Of a DNA stretch of 64,000 bases, positions 8,042-16,457 are shown piece after piece. The notes under the pieces were generated by a model that saw only the letters and a program-made list of their open reading frames with translations, did not search any database and had not been told where the DNA came from. Each line of letters opens with the position of its first letter. Position 1 is the first letter of the stretch. The stretch lies in contig SHLT01000001.1 in the NCBI GenBank assembly GCA_004282875.1, forward strand, positions 62,001 to 126,000, given 5' to 3'. The position numbers were made by a program, and so were the translations under genes. The stretch comes from Chromatiales bacterium. GTDB lineage: Bacteria; Pseudomonadota; Gammaproteobacteria; Steroidobacterales; Woeseiaceae.

Positions 8042-10789
8042 GTGATTGATGCCAGTCGTACGTTCTTTATTCTGCTCGCACTGACGTTCCTGTCTGCCTT
8101 TGCCGCTGCGGCGAGTGCCCAGGACGAGGTTGCCACCCAGGTCGACATTCCATACGAGATGTTCAGGCTCGACAACGGCCTGACCGTACTCGTTCACTCG
8201 GACCACTCCACCCCGACCGTCTTTGTCGGGATGTGGTACGGCGTCGGGTCGAAGGACGAGCCCGAGGGCAAGACGGGGTTTGCGCACCTCTTCGAGCACC
8301 TGATGTTCCAGGGGTCCGAGAATCATGAAGGCGAGTATTTCTCCCCGTTTACGGATGCCGGTGCGACCGGCATGAACGGTACGACCAACGAGGACCGCAC
8401 CAACTACTTTGCGACGGTGCCGTCGGGCGCGCTCGACATGGCGCTGTGGATGGAGTCGGATCGCATGGCAAACCTGCTGGGTGCCGTCACGCAGGAGGTC
8501 CTGGATGAACAGCGCGGCGTGGTGCAGAACGAAAAGCGCCAGGGCGAAACGCGCCCTTATGCGCAGGTCTATGACAAGGTGCGGGCCGGCCTGTACCCGG
8601 TCGATCATCCGTATCGCCACTCGGTGATCGGCTCGATGGATGACCTGGATGCCGCGACGCTCGACGATGTACACGAGTGGTTCAACACCTATTACGGCGG
8701 CTCGAACGTCGTGCTCGTGCTCGCGGGCGATGTGACCCTCGAAGATGCGAGGGCCAAAGTCGAACACTACTTCGGCGAGGCGCCGGGCGGAGAGCCGCTG
8801 TCCTATCCCAGGGCGTGGATACCCTACCTTCCCGAAAATCGTATCGAGGTCATGTACGACCGGGTCGGCCAGACGCGTATCGTTCGCACCTGGGCGATGC
8901 CCGGGCTCAACCACAAGGACACGGCGCTCGGCTACTTGCTCACCGATTCGCTGGCAAGTAACAAGAATTCGCCTCTGCAAAGGAAACTGGTGGATGAGCT
9001 GCAGCTTGCGACCGGCGTCACGGCCCGGGCTTACGGCCGTGTAATGAGCGGCGAGTTCACGCTGCAGATCGACCTGCGCCCCGGCGTAACGCCCGACCAG
9101 GTGCTGCCGATCGTGGATGAGACCATCGCCGCCTACCTCGACGACGGGCCGGATCCGCAGCTGCTGGAAAACGCGAAACTCGGCGTCAACATGTACATGT
9201 TGGGCACGCTGGAGAGGACGTCCGCAATCGGCCGCATCCTGGCCGAAGGCTATTTGTATTCCGACGACCCGTTGTTCATCAACCAGGAGCTCGAATGGCT
9301 GAATGCCGCGACCAGCGACGAACTTCAAGCCGTGGCGAATCGCTGGCTCACGCGGGGCTATTACCAGCTCACGGTGTTGCCGTTCCCCGAGTACGTTGCA
9401 GGAGAGCAGCTTGCCGATCGTTCGTCGATTCCGGAGGTGACCGCGACTTCAGGCATCAACTTTCCCGACATCCAGACCGCAACGCTCGATAATGGCATGC
9501 AACTCGTAGTGGCCACGCGCGGGAGCATTCCTCTCGTCAACGTCTCGATCGCGGTCGAGACGGGCGCGATGGCCGCGCCATCCGACGCGCCCGGACTGGC
9601 GGCCTTCGTGTTCGGCCTTCTGGACAAGGGTACGTCGAAATACGACGCGAACGAACTGGCCGCGGAGAAGGACAAGATCGGCATGGGCGGCGGTTTTCGC
9701 GATGGCAACGAACGCAGCACCTACAGCTACCGTATTCTGAAATCCCACCTGGGTTCATCGCTGGAGCTGGCAGCGGGCATGCTGCGCAATCCCGTGTTTC
9801 CGGACGAGGAGCTCGAGAAAATGAAGGCCCAGATCGGTGCGTGGCTGTCCAACCTCGAGCTTGCGCCGAACCGGGCGGCGACCGGCCTGTTTGACCGTGC
9901 CATTTACGGTGCCGATACCCCCATGGGAACCGTGTGGACGCCCGAGCTGCTGGCACAGGTCGATCGCGACAAGCTCAAGGCTTTCCACAAGGCCGAAATC
10001 ACGCCGGACCAGATGACGGTCTACATGATCGGGGACATCGATCTCGAATCGGCCCGTACATCGCTCAACAAGGCGTTCGGCAGGTGGAAAGCGAAAAGCA
10101 ACTCCGCACGCCAGGCTATCGGCGACGCGGCGGAGCAAAAGGCACGCGTCATTCTGGTCAACTATCCAGGGGCGGCTTCCAGCACCATCGTCGCAGGCCA
10201 TGCAATCGGGGATTTCGACGCCGACACCTGGACGGAACTGTCGATCATGAACATCGTAATCGGTGGCGCTTTCGAGTCCCGCCTCAATATGAATCTGCGC
10301 GAGGACAAGGGCTGGTCCTATGGATACCGGTCGAGCATCAGCCGCAACCAGAGTGGCGACATGACGTTCTCGACGCGCGGCCAGGTGCAGACGGACAAGA
10401 CCGCGGACAGCATGCGCGAGATCCTCAAGGAGCTTGAAGGGTATACGGGTGATGCGCCGGCGACGGCTACTGAAGTCGAGCGAGTCAAGCTCAACAGGAC
10501 GCGTTCCTTGCCGGGCTCGTTTGCGACGAATGCCGGTTTCCTCAGCTCCATTGCAAACTCGGACGCCTATGGGCTGCCGTTCGACCACGCCGAAACCGCC
10601 GCTGACCGAATTGCGGCAGTGACGACGGACGGCGTTGCAGAGCGAGCCAGGAACGTCATCGATACGCGCGAGCTGACATGGATCGTCGTCGGGGATCTCG
10701 AGAAGATCGAAGAGGATGTACGCGCGCTCGGCTACGGCGAGGTCGAGATCTGGAACGCGTTTGGTGAAGAGCTAGAAGCCGCACCCTAA
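8042..10789 (+). CDS. Periplasmic M16-family zinc metalloprotease (two-domain, pitrilysin-like)
   Basis: 915 residues starting at GTG with GAGG upstream. A cleavable signal peptide (about residues 1-27, ending ASAQ) sends it to the periplasm. The first M16 half has the inverted zinc motif HLFEH at residues 82-86 and a downstream Glu in the VVQNEKRQGE region. The second half starts near residue 480 (IQTATLDNGMQLVVATR) and has lost the zinc motif, as is usual for the second lobe. The RxxxY-type substrate-binding element is present as REDKGWSYGYRS (about residue 755). The family degrades unstructured peptides inside a clam-shell chamber. The 80-bp gap after the DsbD fusion makes co-transcription possible. 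Confidence 0.92.
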   Translation: MIDASRTFFILLALTFLSAFAAAASAQDEVATQVDIPYEMFRLDNGLTVLVHSDHSTPTVFVGMWYGVGSKDEPEGKTGFAHLFEHLMFQGSENHEGEYFSPFTDAGATGMNGTTNEDRTNYFATVPSGALDMALWMESDRMANLLGAVTQEVLDEQRGVVQNEKRQGETRPYAQVYDKVRAGLYPVDHPYRHSVIGSMDDLDAATLDDVHEWFNTYYGGSNVVLVLAGDVTLEDARAKVEHYFGEAPGGEPLSYPRAWIPYLPENRIEVMYDRVGQTRIVRTWAMPGLNHKDTALGYLLTDSLASNKNSPLQRKLVDELQLATGVTARAYGRVMSGEFTLQIDLRPGVTPDQVLPIVDETIAAYLDDGPDPQLLENAKLGVNMYMLGTLERTSAIGRILAEGYLYSDDPLFINQELEWLNAATSDELQAVANRWLTRGYYQLTVLPFPEYVAGEQLADRSSIPEVTATSGINFPDIQTATLDNGMQLVVATRGSIPLVNVSIAVETGAMAAPSDAPGLAAFVFGLLDKGTSKYDANELAAEKDKIGMGGGFRDGNERSTYSYRILKSHLGSSLELAAGMLRNPVFPDEELEKMKAQIGAWLSNLELAPNRAATGLFDRAIYGADTPMGTVWTPELLAQVDRDKLKAFHKAEITPDQMTVYMIGDIDLESARTSLNKAFGRWKAKSNSARQAIGDAAEQKARVILVNYPGAASSTIVAGHAIGDFDADTWTELSIMNIVIGGAFESRLNMNLREDKGWSYGYRSSISRNQSGDMTFSTRGQVQTDKTADSMREILKELEGYTGDAPATATEVERVKLNRTRSLPGSFATNAGFLSSIANSDAYGLPFDHAETAADRIAAVTTDGVAERARNVIDTRELTWIVVGDLEKIEEDVRALGYGEVEIWNAFGEELEAAP

Positions 10790-10834
10790 AAAGGTGACAA
10801 TTGGAAACTCGTTTCTCTTGAACAGGTTTCCAGG

Positions 10835-11989
10835 ATGGGGTTTTTCGAGCGTTACCTGACCGTTTGGGTCTTACTTTGCATCATCGCGGGCATTGCGCTG
10901 GGCAAGGTGGCGCCCGAAGTAGCCCAGTCTCTCGACGCCATGGCGATCACCGTGGATGGCGCACCGGTAGTCTCCATACCGATCGCGATCTGCCTGTTTT
11001 TCATGATGTATCCCATCATGGTCAAGATCGACTTCGGCGAAGTCGTCAAGGCTGGCAAGGCGGCCAAACCCGTTGGCCTGACGCTGTTCATCAACTGGGC
11101 GGTCAAGCCGTTCACGATGTATGCGATCGCGAGTTTCTTCCTGGGGACGCTGTTCCTCGGCTTCATCGGTCCCGAAGCCACCGACCTTGTGAAAATGCCG
11201 CTGGGCAAGGACCTCGTCGTCGGCGACACCTACGGCTCGGGAACCGTCGTGATGGTCGAAGGCGTGAGGATGCTCGAGGTTCCGTTGTGGCGCAGCTACC
11301 TGGCCGGCTGCATCCTGCTCGGTATTGCACCGTGCACGGCAATGGTGCTTGTGTGGGGGTATCTTTCCAAAGGCAACGATAGCCACACACTGGTCATGGT
11401 TGCGATCAATTCACTGACGATGTTGCTGCTGTTCGGTTTCCTCGGCGGTTTTTTGCTCGGCGTCGGCAAGCTGCCGGTGCCGTGGCAGGCGCTGCTTTTG
11501 TCGATCAGCGTATACGTGGCCCTGCCGCTTGTTGCCGGTTACCTGTCGCGCAAGTGGATCATCGCCGCAAAGGGTGAGGACTGGTTCAAGGAGAAGTTCC
11601 TGCATTTCCTGACGCCCGTGACGATTACGGCATTGCTGGTCACCCTGGTCCTGCTGTTTTCGTTCAAAGGCGACACCATCGTGCAGAACCCGCTCACGAT
11701 TCTGTGGATCGCGATCCCGCTGTTCGTGCAAACGGTTGCCATCTTCGCGCTGGGCTACGCGCTCGCGAAGTTCCTGGGGCTGAGTTATGAGAACGCGGCG
11801 CCGACGGCAATGATCGGTGCGTCGAATCACTTCGAAGTGGCGATCGCCACAGCGGCAATGCTGTACGGCTTGTCGTCGGGCGCGGCGCTGGCGACGGTGG
11901 TCGGCGTGCTTATCGAAGTACCGCTGATGCTCATGCTCGTGCGCTTCTGCCTGTCAACGCAGGGTTGGTTCGGGACGCGACCAGCCTAG
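10835..11989 (+). CDS. acr3: ACR3-family arsenite efflux transporter
   Basis: 384 residues with about ten transmembrane segments. The family hallmark Cys is Cys167 in [16 protein letters not shown], the residue known to be essential in ACR3, and the EVAIATAA segment of the last helices also fits. It exports As(OH)3 (arsenite), driven by the proton-motive force. No arsR, arsC or arsH is in the window, so regulation is not apparent. A short inverted repeat (TGGAAAC at 10802-10808 and GTTTCCA at 10826-10832) sits over the ribosome-binding region and could be an operator or an RNA hairpin. The stop codon is followed directly by the nnrS start. Confidence 0.92.
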   Translation: MGFFERYLTVWVLLCIIAGIALGKVAPEVAQSLDAMAITVDGAPVVSIPIAICLFFMMYPIMVKIDFGEVVKAGKAAKPVGLTLFINWAVKPFTMYAIASFFLGTLFLGFIGPEATDLVKMPLGKDLVVGDTYGSGTVVMVEGVRMLEVPLWRSYLAGCILLGIAPCTAMVLVWGYLSKGNDSHTLVMVAINSLTMLLLFGFLGGFLLGVGKLPVPWQALLLSISVYVALPLVAGYLSRKWIIAAKGEDWFKEKFLHFLTPVTITALLVTLVLLFSFKGDTIVQNPLTILWIAIPLFVQTVAIFALGYALAKFLGLSYENAAPTAMIGASNHFEVAIATAAMLYGLSSGAALATVVGVLIEVPLMLMLVRFCLSTQGWFGTRPA

Positions 11990-13150
11990 ATGACGGTGCG
12001 CGTGCTGCTGAACATCGGCTTTCGGCCCTTTTACCTGCTGGGCGCCATCTTCGCTGTCGTTGCCATGGCGGCGTGGCTGGTGGTGTTTACGGGCATGGCG
12101 AATTTCGGCGGTGACCTGCCGAGCGTGTTCTGGCACAGCCACGAGATGGTGTTCGGCTTCAGCATGGCGGTGATGACCGGATTCCTTTTTACCGCCGTAC
12201 GTAACTGGACGGGGCAGCCGACTCCTTCTGGATGGGCGCTCGGCGCGATTGCGGCGGTATGGGTTGCAGCGCGCATTCTGCTCGTGGCCGGTCCTGCCAG
12301 CATCGGCGTGATCCTCGACGTCCTGTTTCTGCCGCTCGTGACGATCAGTATTGCCATTCCGGTCTTCCGGAGCCGCAACCAGCGCAATTACAAGGTCGTC
12401 GCCCTCGTAGCTGCGCTGGCTATTCTGCATTTCGTGTATCACCTCGCACTCAGCGGCGGACTATCTGCCACGTGGTCGCGCCCGGCCCTGTTCACGGCCA
12501 TCGATGTATTCGTCATTCTGTTTGCGGTCGTCGGGGGCAGGGTGATTCCCGCCTTCACGAAGAATGCCGTGCCGGGTAGCAATCCCGTACATCAAACCTG
12601 GGTCGAGGTCAGCGCATTCGGCCTGTTGCTGATGCTTGGAGTGACCACGCTGGCGCGTGGCGGGTTTGCACTCCCGGCCGGACAGACGGCGCTGCTGGCA
12701 TTGCTGGCCGCGGCCGCACACAGCTTGAGGCTGGCGCTCTGGCAGCCCGGACGGACGCTGGGCCAGCCGCTGCTGTGGATGATGCCTGTCGCCTACTCGT
12801 GGTTGCCGCTGGCACTCGTGTTGCGGGGCCTGGCCGGACTCGGGATCGTGGTCCCCGGCGCCTGGATTCATGCCCTGACGGTAGGCGGACTGACCAGCCT
12901 CATGGTTGCGATGATGATGCGCAGTACGCTTGGGCACACGGGCCGCGAGCTCAAGGCGAGTCGGGTCGACCTCATCGCGTTCCTGCTACTGCAGCTTGGC
13001 GCAATTGTCAGGGTGTTGTCGGGCATCGTCGGCGACCACAGAACCATGACAATCCTGGCGGGCCTGATCTGGATGGCTGCGTTCGCCGCGTTCCTGGTGC
13101 GCTATACGCCGATGCTCCTGCGGCCCCGAGCGGACGGGAGGCCCGGCTAG
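11990..13150 (+). CDS. nnrS: NnrS family haem/copper membrane protein
   Basis: 386 residues with about twelve hydrophobic segments. Family features are RPFYLLGA at the N-terminus, the FWHSHEMVFGF motif whose histidines are proposed haem or copper ligands, the GGRVIPAFTKNA segment, and the C-terminal HALTVGGLTSLMVAMMMRSTLGHTGR region. NnrS is linked to nitric-oxide or nitrosative stress resistance and denitrification. The ATG abuts the acr3 stop codon, which implies co-translation with an arsenite pump. The 3' end overlaps the convergent serine hydrolase gene by 4 bp. Confidence 0.9.
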   Translation: MTVRVLLNIGFRPFYLLGAIFAVVAMAAWLVVFTGMANFGGDLPSVFWHSHEMVFGFSMAVMTGFLFTAVRNWTGQPTPSGWALGAIAAVWVAARILLVAGPASIGVILDVLFLPLVTISIAIPVFRSRNQRNYKVVALVAALAILHFVYHLALSGGLSATWSRPALFTAIDVFVILFAVVGGRVIPAFTKNAVPGSNPVHQTWVEVSAFGLLLMLGVTTLARGGFALPAGQTALLALLAAAAHSLRLALWQPGRTLGQPLLWMMPVAYSWLPLALVLRGLAGLGIVVPGAWIHALTVGGLTSLMVAMMMRSTLGHTGRELKASRVDLIAFLLLQLGAIVRVLSGIVGDHRTMTILAGLIWMAAFAAFLVRYTPMLLRPRADGRPG

Positions 13151-14337
13151 GTGATCGACGCCAGGACGTATTGCTGGACCATGTCGTAGAGGGCCTGTAC
13201 GCCAACGCCGTTGTTGTAGTTGTGCCCGGTGAAGGCTACGACGAGGTCGAGATCGGGAAGGCAGAAGATGTACTGGCCGCCGTAGCCACTCGTCACGTAG
13301 GCCTCGACGGTCTGGCCTCGAAAATTGAAGTCGTCCAGCCACCACTGGAATCCGTAGGCCTCGCTGTACGTGGCCCAGGCCGAAATATCGACGCGCCGGG
13401 TGACCGAGTCGGCGATCCAGTCGGCGCTGATCAGTTGTTGTCCCTGCCAGACACCGTCATCGATAAACAGCTGGCCAAACTTCGCCATGTCACGGGCCAG
13501 CAGGAACAGGCCGCTGCCACCATTAGGTAAGCCGGTTGGTGTGCGTCCCCATTCAGCCGTCGTAATGTCCATCGGGTAGAAGAGATACTGGTTGGCAAAG
13601 TCGGCCATGGGAATACCGGTCGCATTTTCCAGCGCCTGGCCGATCGCAATAGATGCGGCCGTGTTGTAGGTAAAGCGCGTGCCGGGATCGTATTGCAGGG
13701 GCAAATCCAGCAATGCCTTTGACCAGTCGAAGTGGTTGTTCTCGAGGAAGACGAGATCGTTGTTCGGATCGGTGTACGGCAGACTCCACTCGTCCCACTC
13801 ATAGCCAAGCTGCATTGTCAGCGCATCCTCGAGCGTGATGTCGGCCTTGCGATCGTCCCAGTTGTCGTAGGCGCCGTAGTTGAAGAGGTCGTAAAACCTG
13901 ACTTGCGTGGACGCGATCGCGCCCTGGTCGATCGCGATACCGATGAGCGCCGACGTAAAGCTCTTGCTCGTCGAATGCAGCACGTGGCGACGCGGCTCGC
14001 GGTTGTCGACCCAGTCGTCGAATTCGCCGATGCTTGTTCGGATCTGTGAATACAGGACCAGCTTGTTGTCGCGCGCGACAACAACAGAGTCGATGCCCGA
14101 GAACTCGCCGTCATAGACGAACTGCATCATCGTCTCGATCTGGCTCTGGTCCATGCCGACATCTGCGAGATCGGCGACTTCCCACCCGTCACCAATTGCG
14201 GGTGGAACGGTGTAGCTGTACTGGAAGCTCGGCGTCGTCGGCAGCGAAGCGCTGGCGCCGCCGCCACCGCCGCCGCAGGATGCAACGAGCGCGCTGGCGA
14301 GCAGGGTCAGGGCGAGATTTATGACAAATCGAGGCAA
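13147..14337 (-). CDS. Lipoprotein serine hydrolase of the beta-lactamase/class C (PBP-like) family
   Basis: 396 residues. A signal peptide ending LVASC gives a lipoprotein with Cys21, followed by a Gly-rich linker. The catalytic SxxK motif is S122-T-S-K125 (HSTSKSF), and a YxN-type Tyr appears in FTYNTAAS. The family covers class C beta-lactamases, D-aminopeptidases, esterases such as EstB and peptidoglycan-active enzymes; the N-terminal 'ADVGMDQSQIETMMQFVYDG' style is typical of the broad esterase-like subgroup. No clear KTG box is visible. It diverges from the histidine kinase gene across 131 bp. Confidence 0.88.
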   Translation of the reverse strand: MPRFVINLALTLLASALVASCGGGGGGASASLPTTPSFQYSYTVPPAIGDGWEVADLADVGMDQSQIETMMQFVYDGEFSGIDSVVVARDNKLVLYSQIRTSIGEFDDWVDNREPRRHVLHSTSKSFTSALIGIAIDQGAIASTQVRFYDLFNYGAYDNWDDRKADITLEDALTMQLGYEWDEWSLPYTDPNNDLVFLENNHFDWSKALLDLPLQYDPGTRFTYNTAASIAIGQALENATGIPMADFANQYLFYPMDITTAEWGRTPTGLPNGGSGLFLLARDMAKFGQLFIDDGVWQGQQLISADWIADSVTRRVDISAWATYSEAYGFQWWLDDFNFRGQTVEAYVTSGYGGQYIFCLPDLDLVVAFTGHNYNNGVGVQALYDMVQQYVLASIT

Positions 14338-14468
14338 AAGCGCGTTCTCCGGCTACCCGGGATCAGATAGTACCGCGCCCGGAAAGTTCCTGACAGGGCG
14401 GCGGTGAAAGGTGCGCGTGGCACGACGAAGCGTGCAGGTCGCCGTCTACCGCAGTCTATAATCGACTA

Positions 14469-15536
14469 GTGAACCTCGATGATTTATTCCGCGACCGGAA
14501 CCGGCTGTTCTGGATTCTGAACGTGGCAGGCTGGACCGGCTATGCGCTGGCGGCCTGGCTGGGTGCGCTCGCGCACGAAAAGCCGGAAGCGTACTTTGCC
14601 GTGATTCTCGCGGCGGCCGTGAGTGGCTTCATCGGCACCCTGCCGCTGCGTTCGCTGTATCGATCACTGTGGACGCGCTCGGTTGTCATGCTTGGCACGG
14701 CAACCCTGCTGGCCTGCTATGTCATCGCGTTCTTCTGGCAGTGGCTGCGCAATGTTCTGTACTACGACTGGGTCAAAGACAGCTGGCAGCCAGAGCATCT
14801 CATGGATTACGTGGGTGGCGTGCTCGGTTCGTTCTACATCATGCTGTGCTGGAGCGGACTCTACTTTGGCATAAAGTACTACCAGCAACTGCAGGAGCAG
14901 ACCGAGCAGACGCTGAAGGCCGTGGCGACCGCGCACCAGGCGCAGCTCAAGATGCTGCGTTACCAGCTGAACCCGCACTTCCTGTTCAATACGCTCAACG
15001 CGATCTCGACGTTGATCCTCGACGGCGCCAACCAGACAGCTAACCAGGCTGTAAGCCGGCTCAGCGATTTCCTGAGGTACACGCTCGACAGCGACCCGAT
15101 GAAGCGCGTCACGCTCGGGTCGGAGTTGTACGCGATCGACCTGTATCTCGAAATCGAAAAGGTCCGCTTCGGTGACCGGCTGATCATCGAGAAAGACATC
15201 GACGAGCGTGCGACGAATGCGCTGGTGCCCAGCCTGATCCTGCAGCCGCTCATCGAGAATGCGATCAAGTATGCGATTACGCCAAGCGAGCAGGGCGGCA
15301 CGCTGCGCATCTTCGCCCGTGTGCAGCGCGGCACGCTGGTGCTGCAGATATCGGACACCGGGCCGGGGCTGGAGGGCGGTGATAATGGCCAGAAGTCCTG
15401 CGGCGTCGGGCTCCGCAATACGCGTGAGCGTTTACAGCAGCTCTATGGCGATGCACAGGCCTTCACGCTCGGGCCGAACGAACCGACCGGGCTGACCGTG
15501 ACGATCAATATTCCATTCGAGGAAGACCGTGCTTAG
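14469..15536 (+). CDS. LytS/YehU-type sensor histidine kinase
   Basis: 355 residues, GTG start. Four transmembrane helices (about residues 15-145) are followed by a short coiled coil and the His_kinase domain, with the phospho-acceptor His170 in QLNPHFLFNTLNA. The HATPase domain follows, with the N box (LIENAIKYAI), DTGPGL, and the glycine loop CGVGLRNTRERL. There is no extracellular sensor domain, so the stimulus is probably sensed in the membrane. Its last 8 bp overlap the response-regulator gene, so the two are a cognate pair. Confidence 0.93.
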   Translation: MNLDDLFRDRNRLFWILNVAGWTGYALAAWLGALAHEKPEAYFAVILAAAVSGFIGTLPLRSLYRSLWTRSVVMLGTATLLACYVIAFFWQWLRNVLYYDWVKDSWQPEHLMDYVGGVLGSFYIMLCWSGLYFGIKYYQQLQEQTEQTLKAVATAHQAQLKMLRYQLNPHFLFNTLNAISTLILDGANQTANQAVSRLSDFLRYTLDSDPMKRVTLGSELYAIDLYLEIEKVRFGDRLIIEKDIDERATNALVPSLILQPLIENAIKYAITPSEQGGTLRIFARVQRGTLVLQISDTGPGLEGGDNGQKSCGVGLRNTRERLQQLYGDAQAFTLGPNEPTGLTVTINIPFEEDRA

Positions 15537-16335
15537 GGCGCTGATCGTCGACGACGAGGAGCTGGCGCGCCGGGGGCTGGAGATTCGGCTCGCGGATTTT
15601 TCCGACATCGAGATTTGCGGCCAGGCACGCAATGGCCGTGAGGCGCTGGCGGCTGTGCGCGAGCAGGAGCCTGACCTGATGTTTCTCGACGTGCAGATGC
15701 CGGGCATGGACGGGTTCGAAGTGCTGCGCCGTTTGTCCGGAAGCGCCATGCCCGAGATTATTTTTGTCACGGCCTATGACGAGTTCGCTCTCAAAGCCTT
15801 TGATGCCAATGCGCTCGACTACCTGCTGAAGCCGATCAATGACGATCGCTTGCGGGAGGCTATCGAACGTGCCCGCCGGCATACGGATGAGAAGCTCGCC
15901 GACGAGCACCGCAACAAGCTGCTTAAATTCGTGTGCGAGCTGACCGGCCGTGAATTGACGCTCGAGTCCGCCCTGCGAGCGGCGGCCGGGGAGCACCAGC
16001 GCTATCCGAAACGCATCGCGATACGTGACGGCTCCGAAACCCAGTGCGTCGAGGTGGCGGCTATCGACTGGATCGACGCGGCGGGCGACTACATGTGCCT
16101 GCATTCGGCGGGCGATACGTTCGTGCTGCGGGGTACGATGAAGCACCTCGAGCAAGTGCTGGACCCCGCGACGTTCGTGCGCGTGCACCGGTCCGCCATC
16201 GTCAACCGTCACCGCGTGACGGCGATGCGGCCGCACCGCAATGGCGAGTACTTTCTTCAGCTTGGGGATGCGGCGGAACTGAAGCTCAGCCGCAAGTACA
16301 AGGCGAATCTCGAGCGCCTGGCTAATCACATCTAG
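15529..16335 (+). CDS. LytTR (AlgR/LytR) family response regulator
   Basis: 268 residues, GTG start inside the end of the kinase gene. The receiver domain (1-120) has the acidic pair DDEE, phospho-acceptor Asp54 in FLDVQMPGMDG, the switch residues T/Y, and KPI. The LytTR DNA-binding domain (about 165-265) has WIDAAGDYMCLHS and VRVHRSAIVNRH, which are signature segments. Such regulators bind paired direct repeats. The gene target is not shown; the DUF5916 gene lies 122 bp downstream on the same strand and is a possible but unproven target. Confidence 0.94.
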   Translation: MLRALIVDDEELARRGLEIRLADFSDIEICGQARNGREALAAVREQEPDLMFLDVQMPGMDGFEVLRRLSGSAMPEIIFVTAYDEFALKAFDANALDYLLKPINDDRLREAIERARRHTDEKLADEHRNKLLKFVCELTGRELTLESALRAAAGEHQRYPKRIAIRDGSETQCVEVAAIDWIDAAGDYMCLHSAGDTFVLRGTMKHLEQVLDPATFVRVHRSAIVNRHRVTAMRPHRNGEYFLQLGDAAELKLSRKYKANLERLANHI

Positions 16336-16457
16336 TTATATGCCTGGCGGTCCGCACCGCTTGTCGCAAATTCCAAACCACTCGTCGCAAGCCATGCAAC
16401 GATTCCGTGGCGGCATTCCTCTAAAGGGCATTGCGTCAATGTCCTTGGGGGATCGAC

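Noticed and set aside
8036..9328. 430-codon minus-strand open frame antisense to the M16 peptidase
   Set aside because: Strongly supported M16 domain on the plus strand; the antisense frame is a product of high GC content.
10802..10832. 7-bp inverted repeat upstream of acr3 as an ArsR operator
   Set aside because: It overlaps the ribosome-binding site and does not resemble known ArsR sites; the arms are short enough to occur by chance.
15505..16329. 274-codon minus-strand open frame over the LytTR regulator
   Set aside because: Mirror frame of a well-supported response regulator; no coding features.
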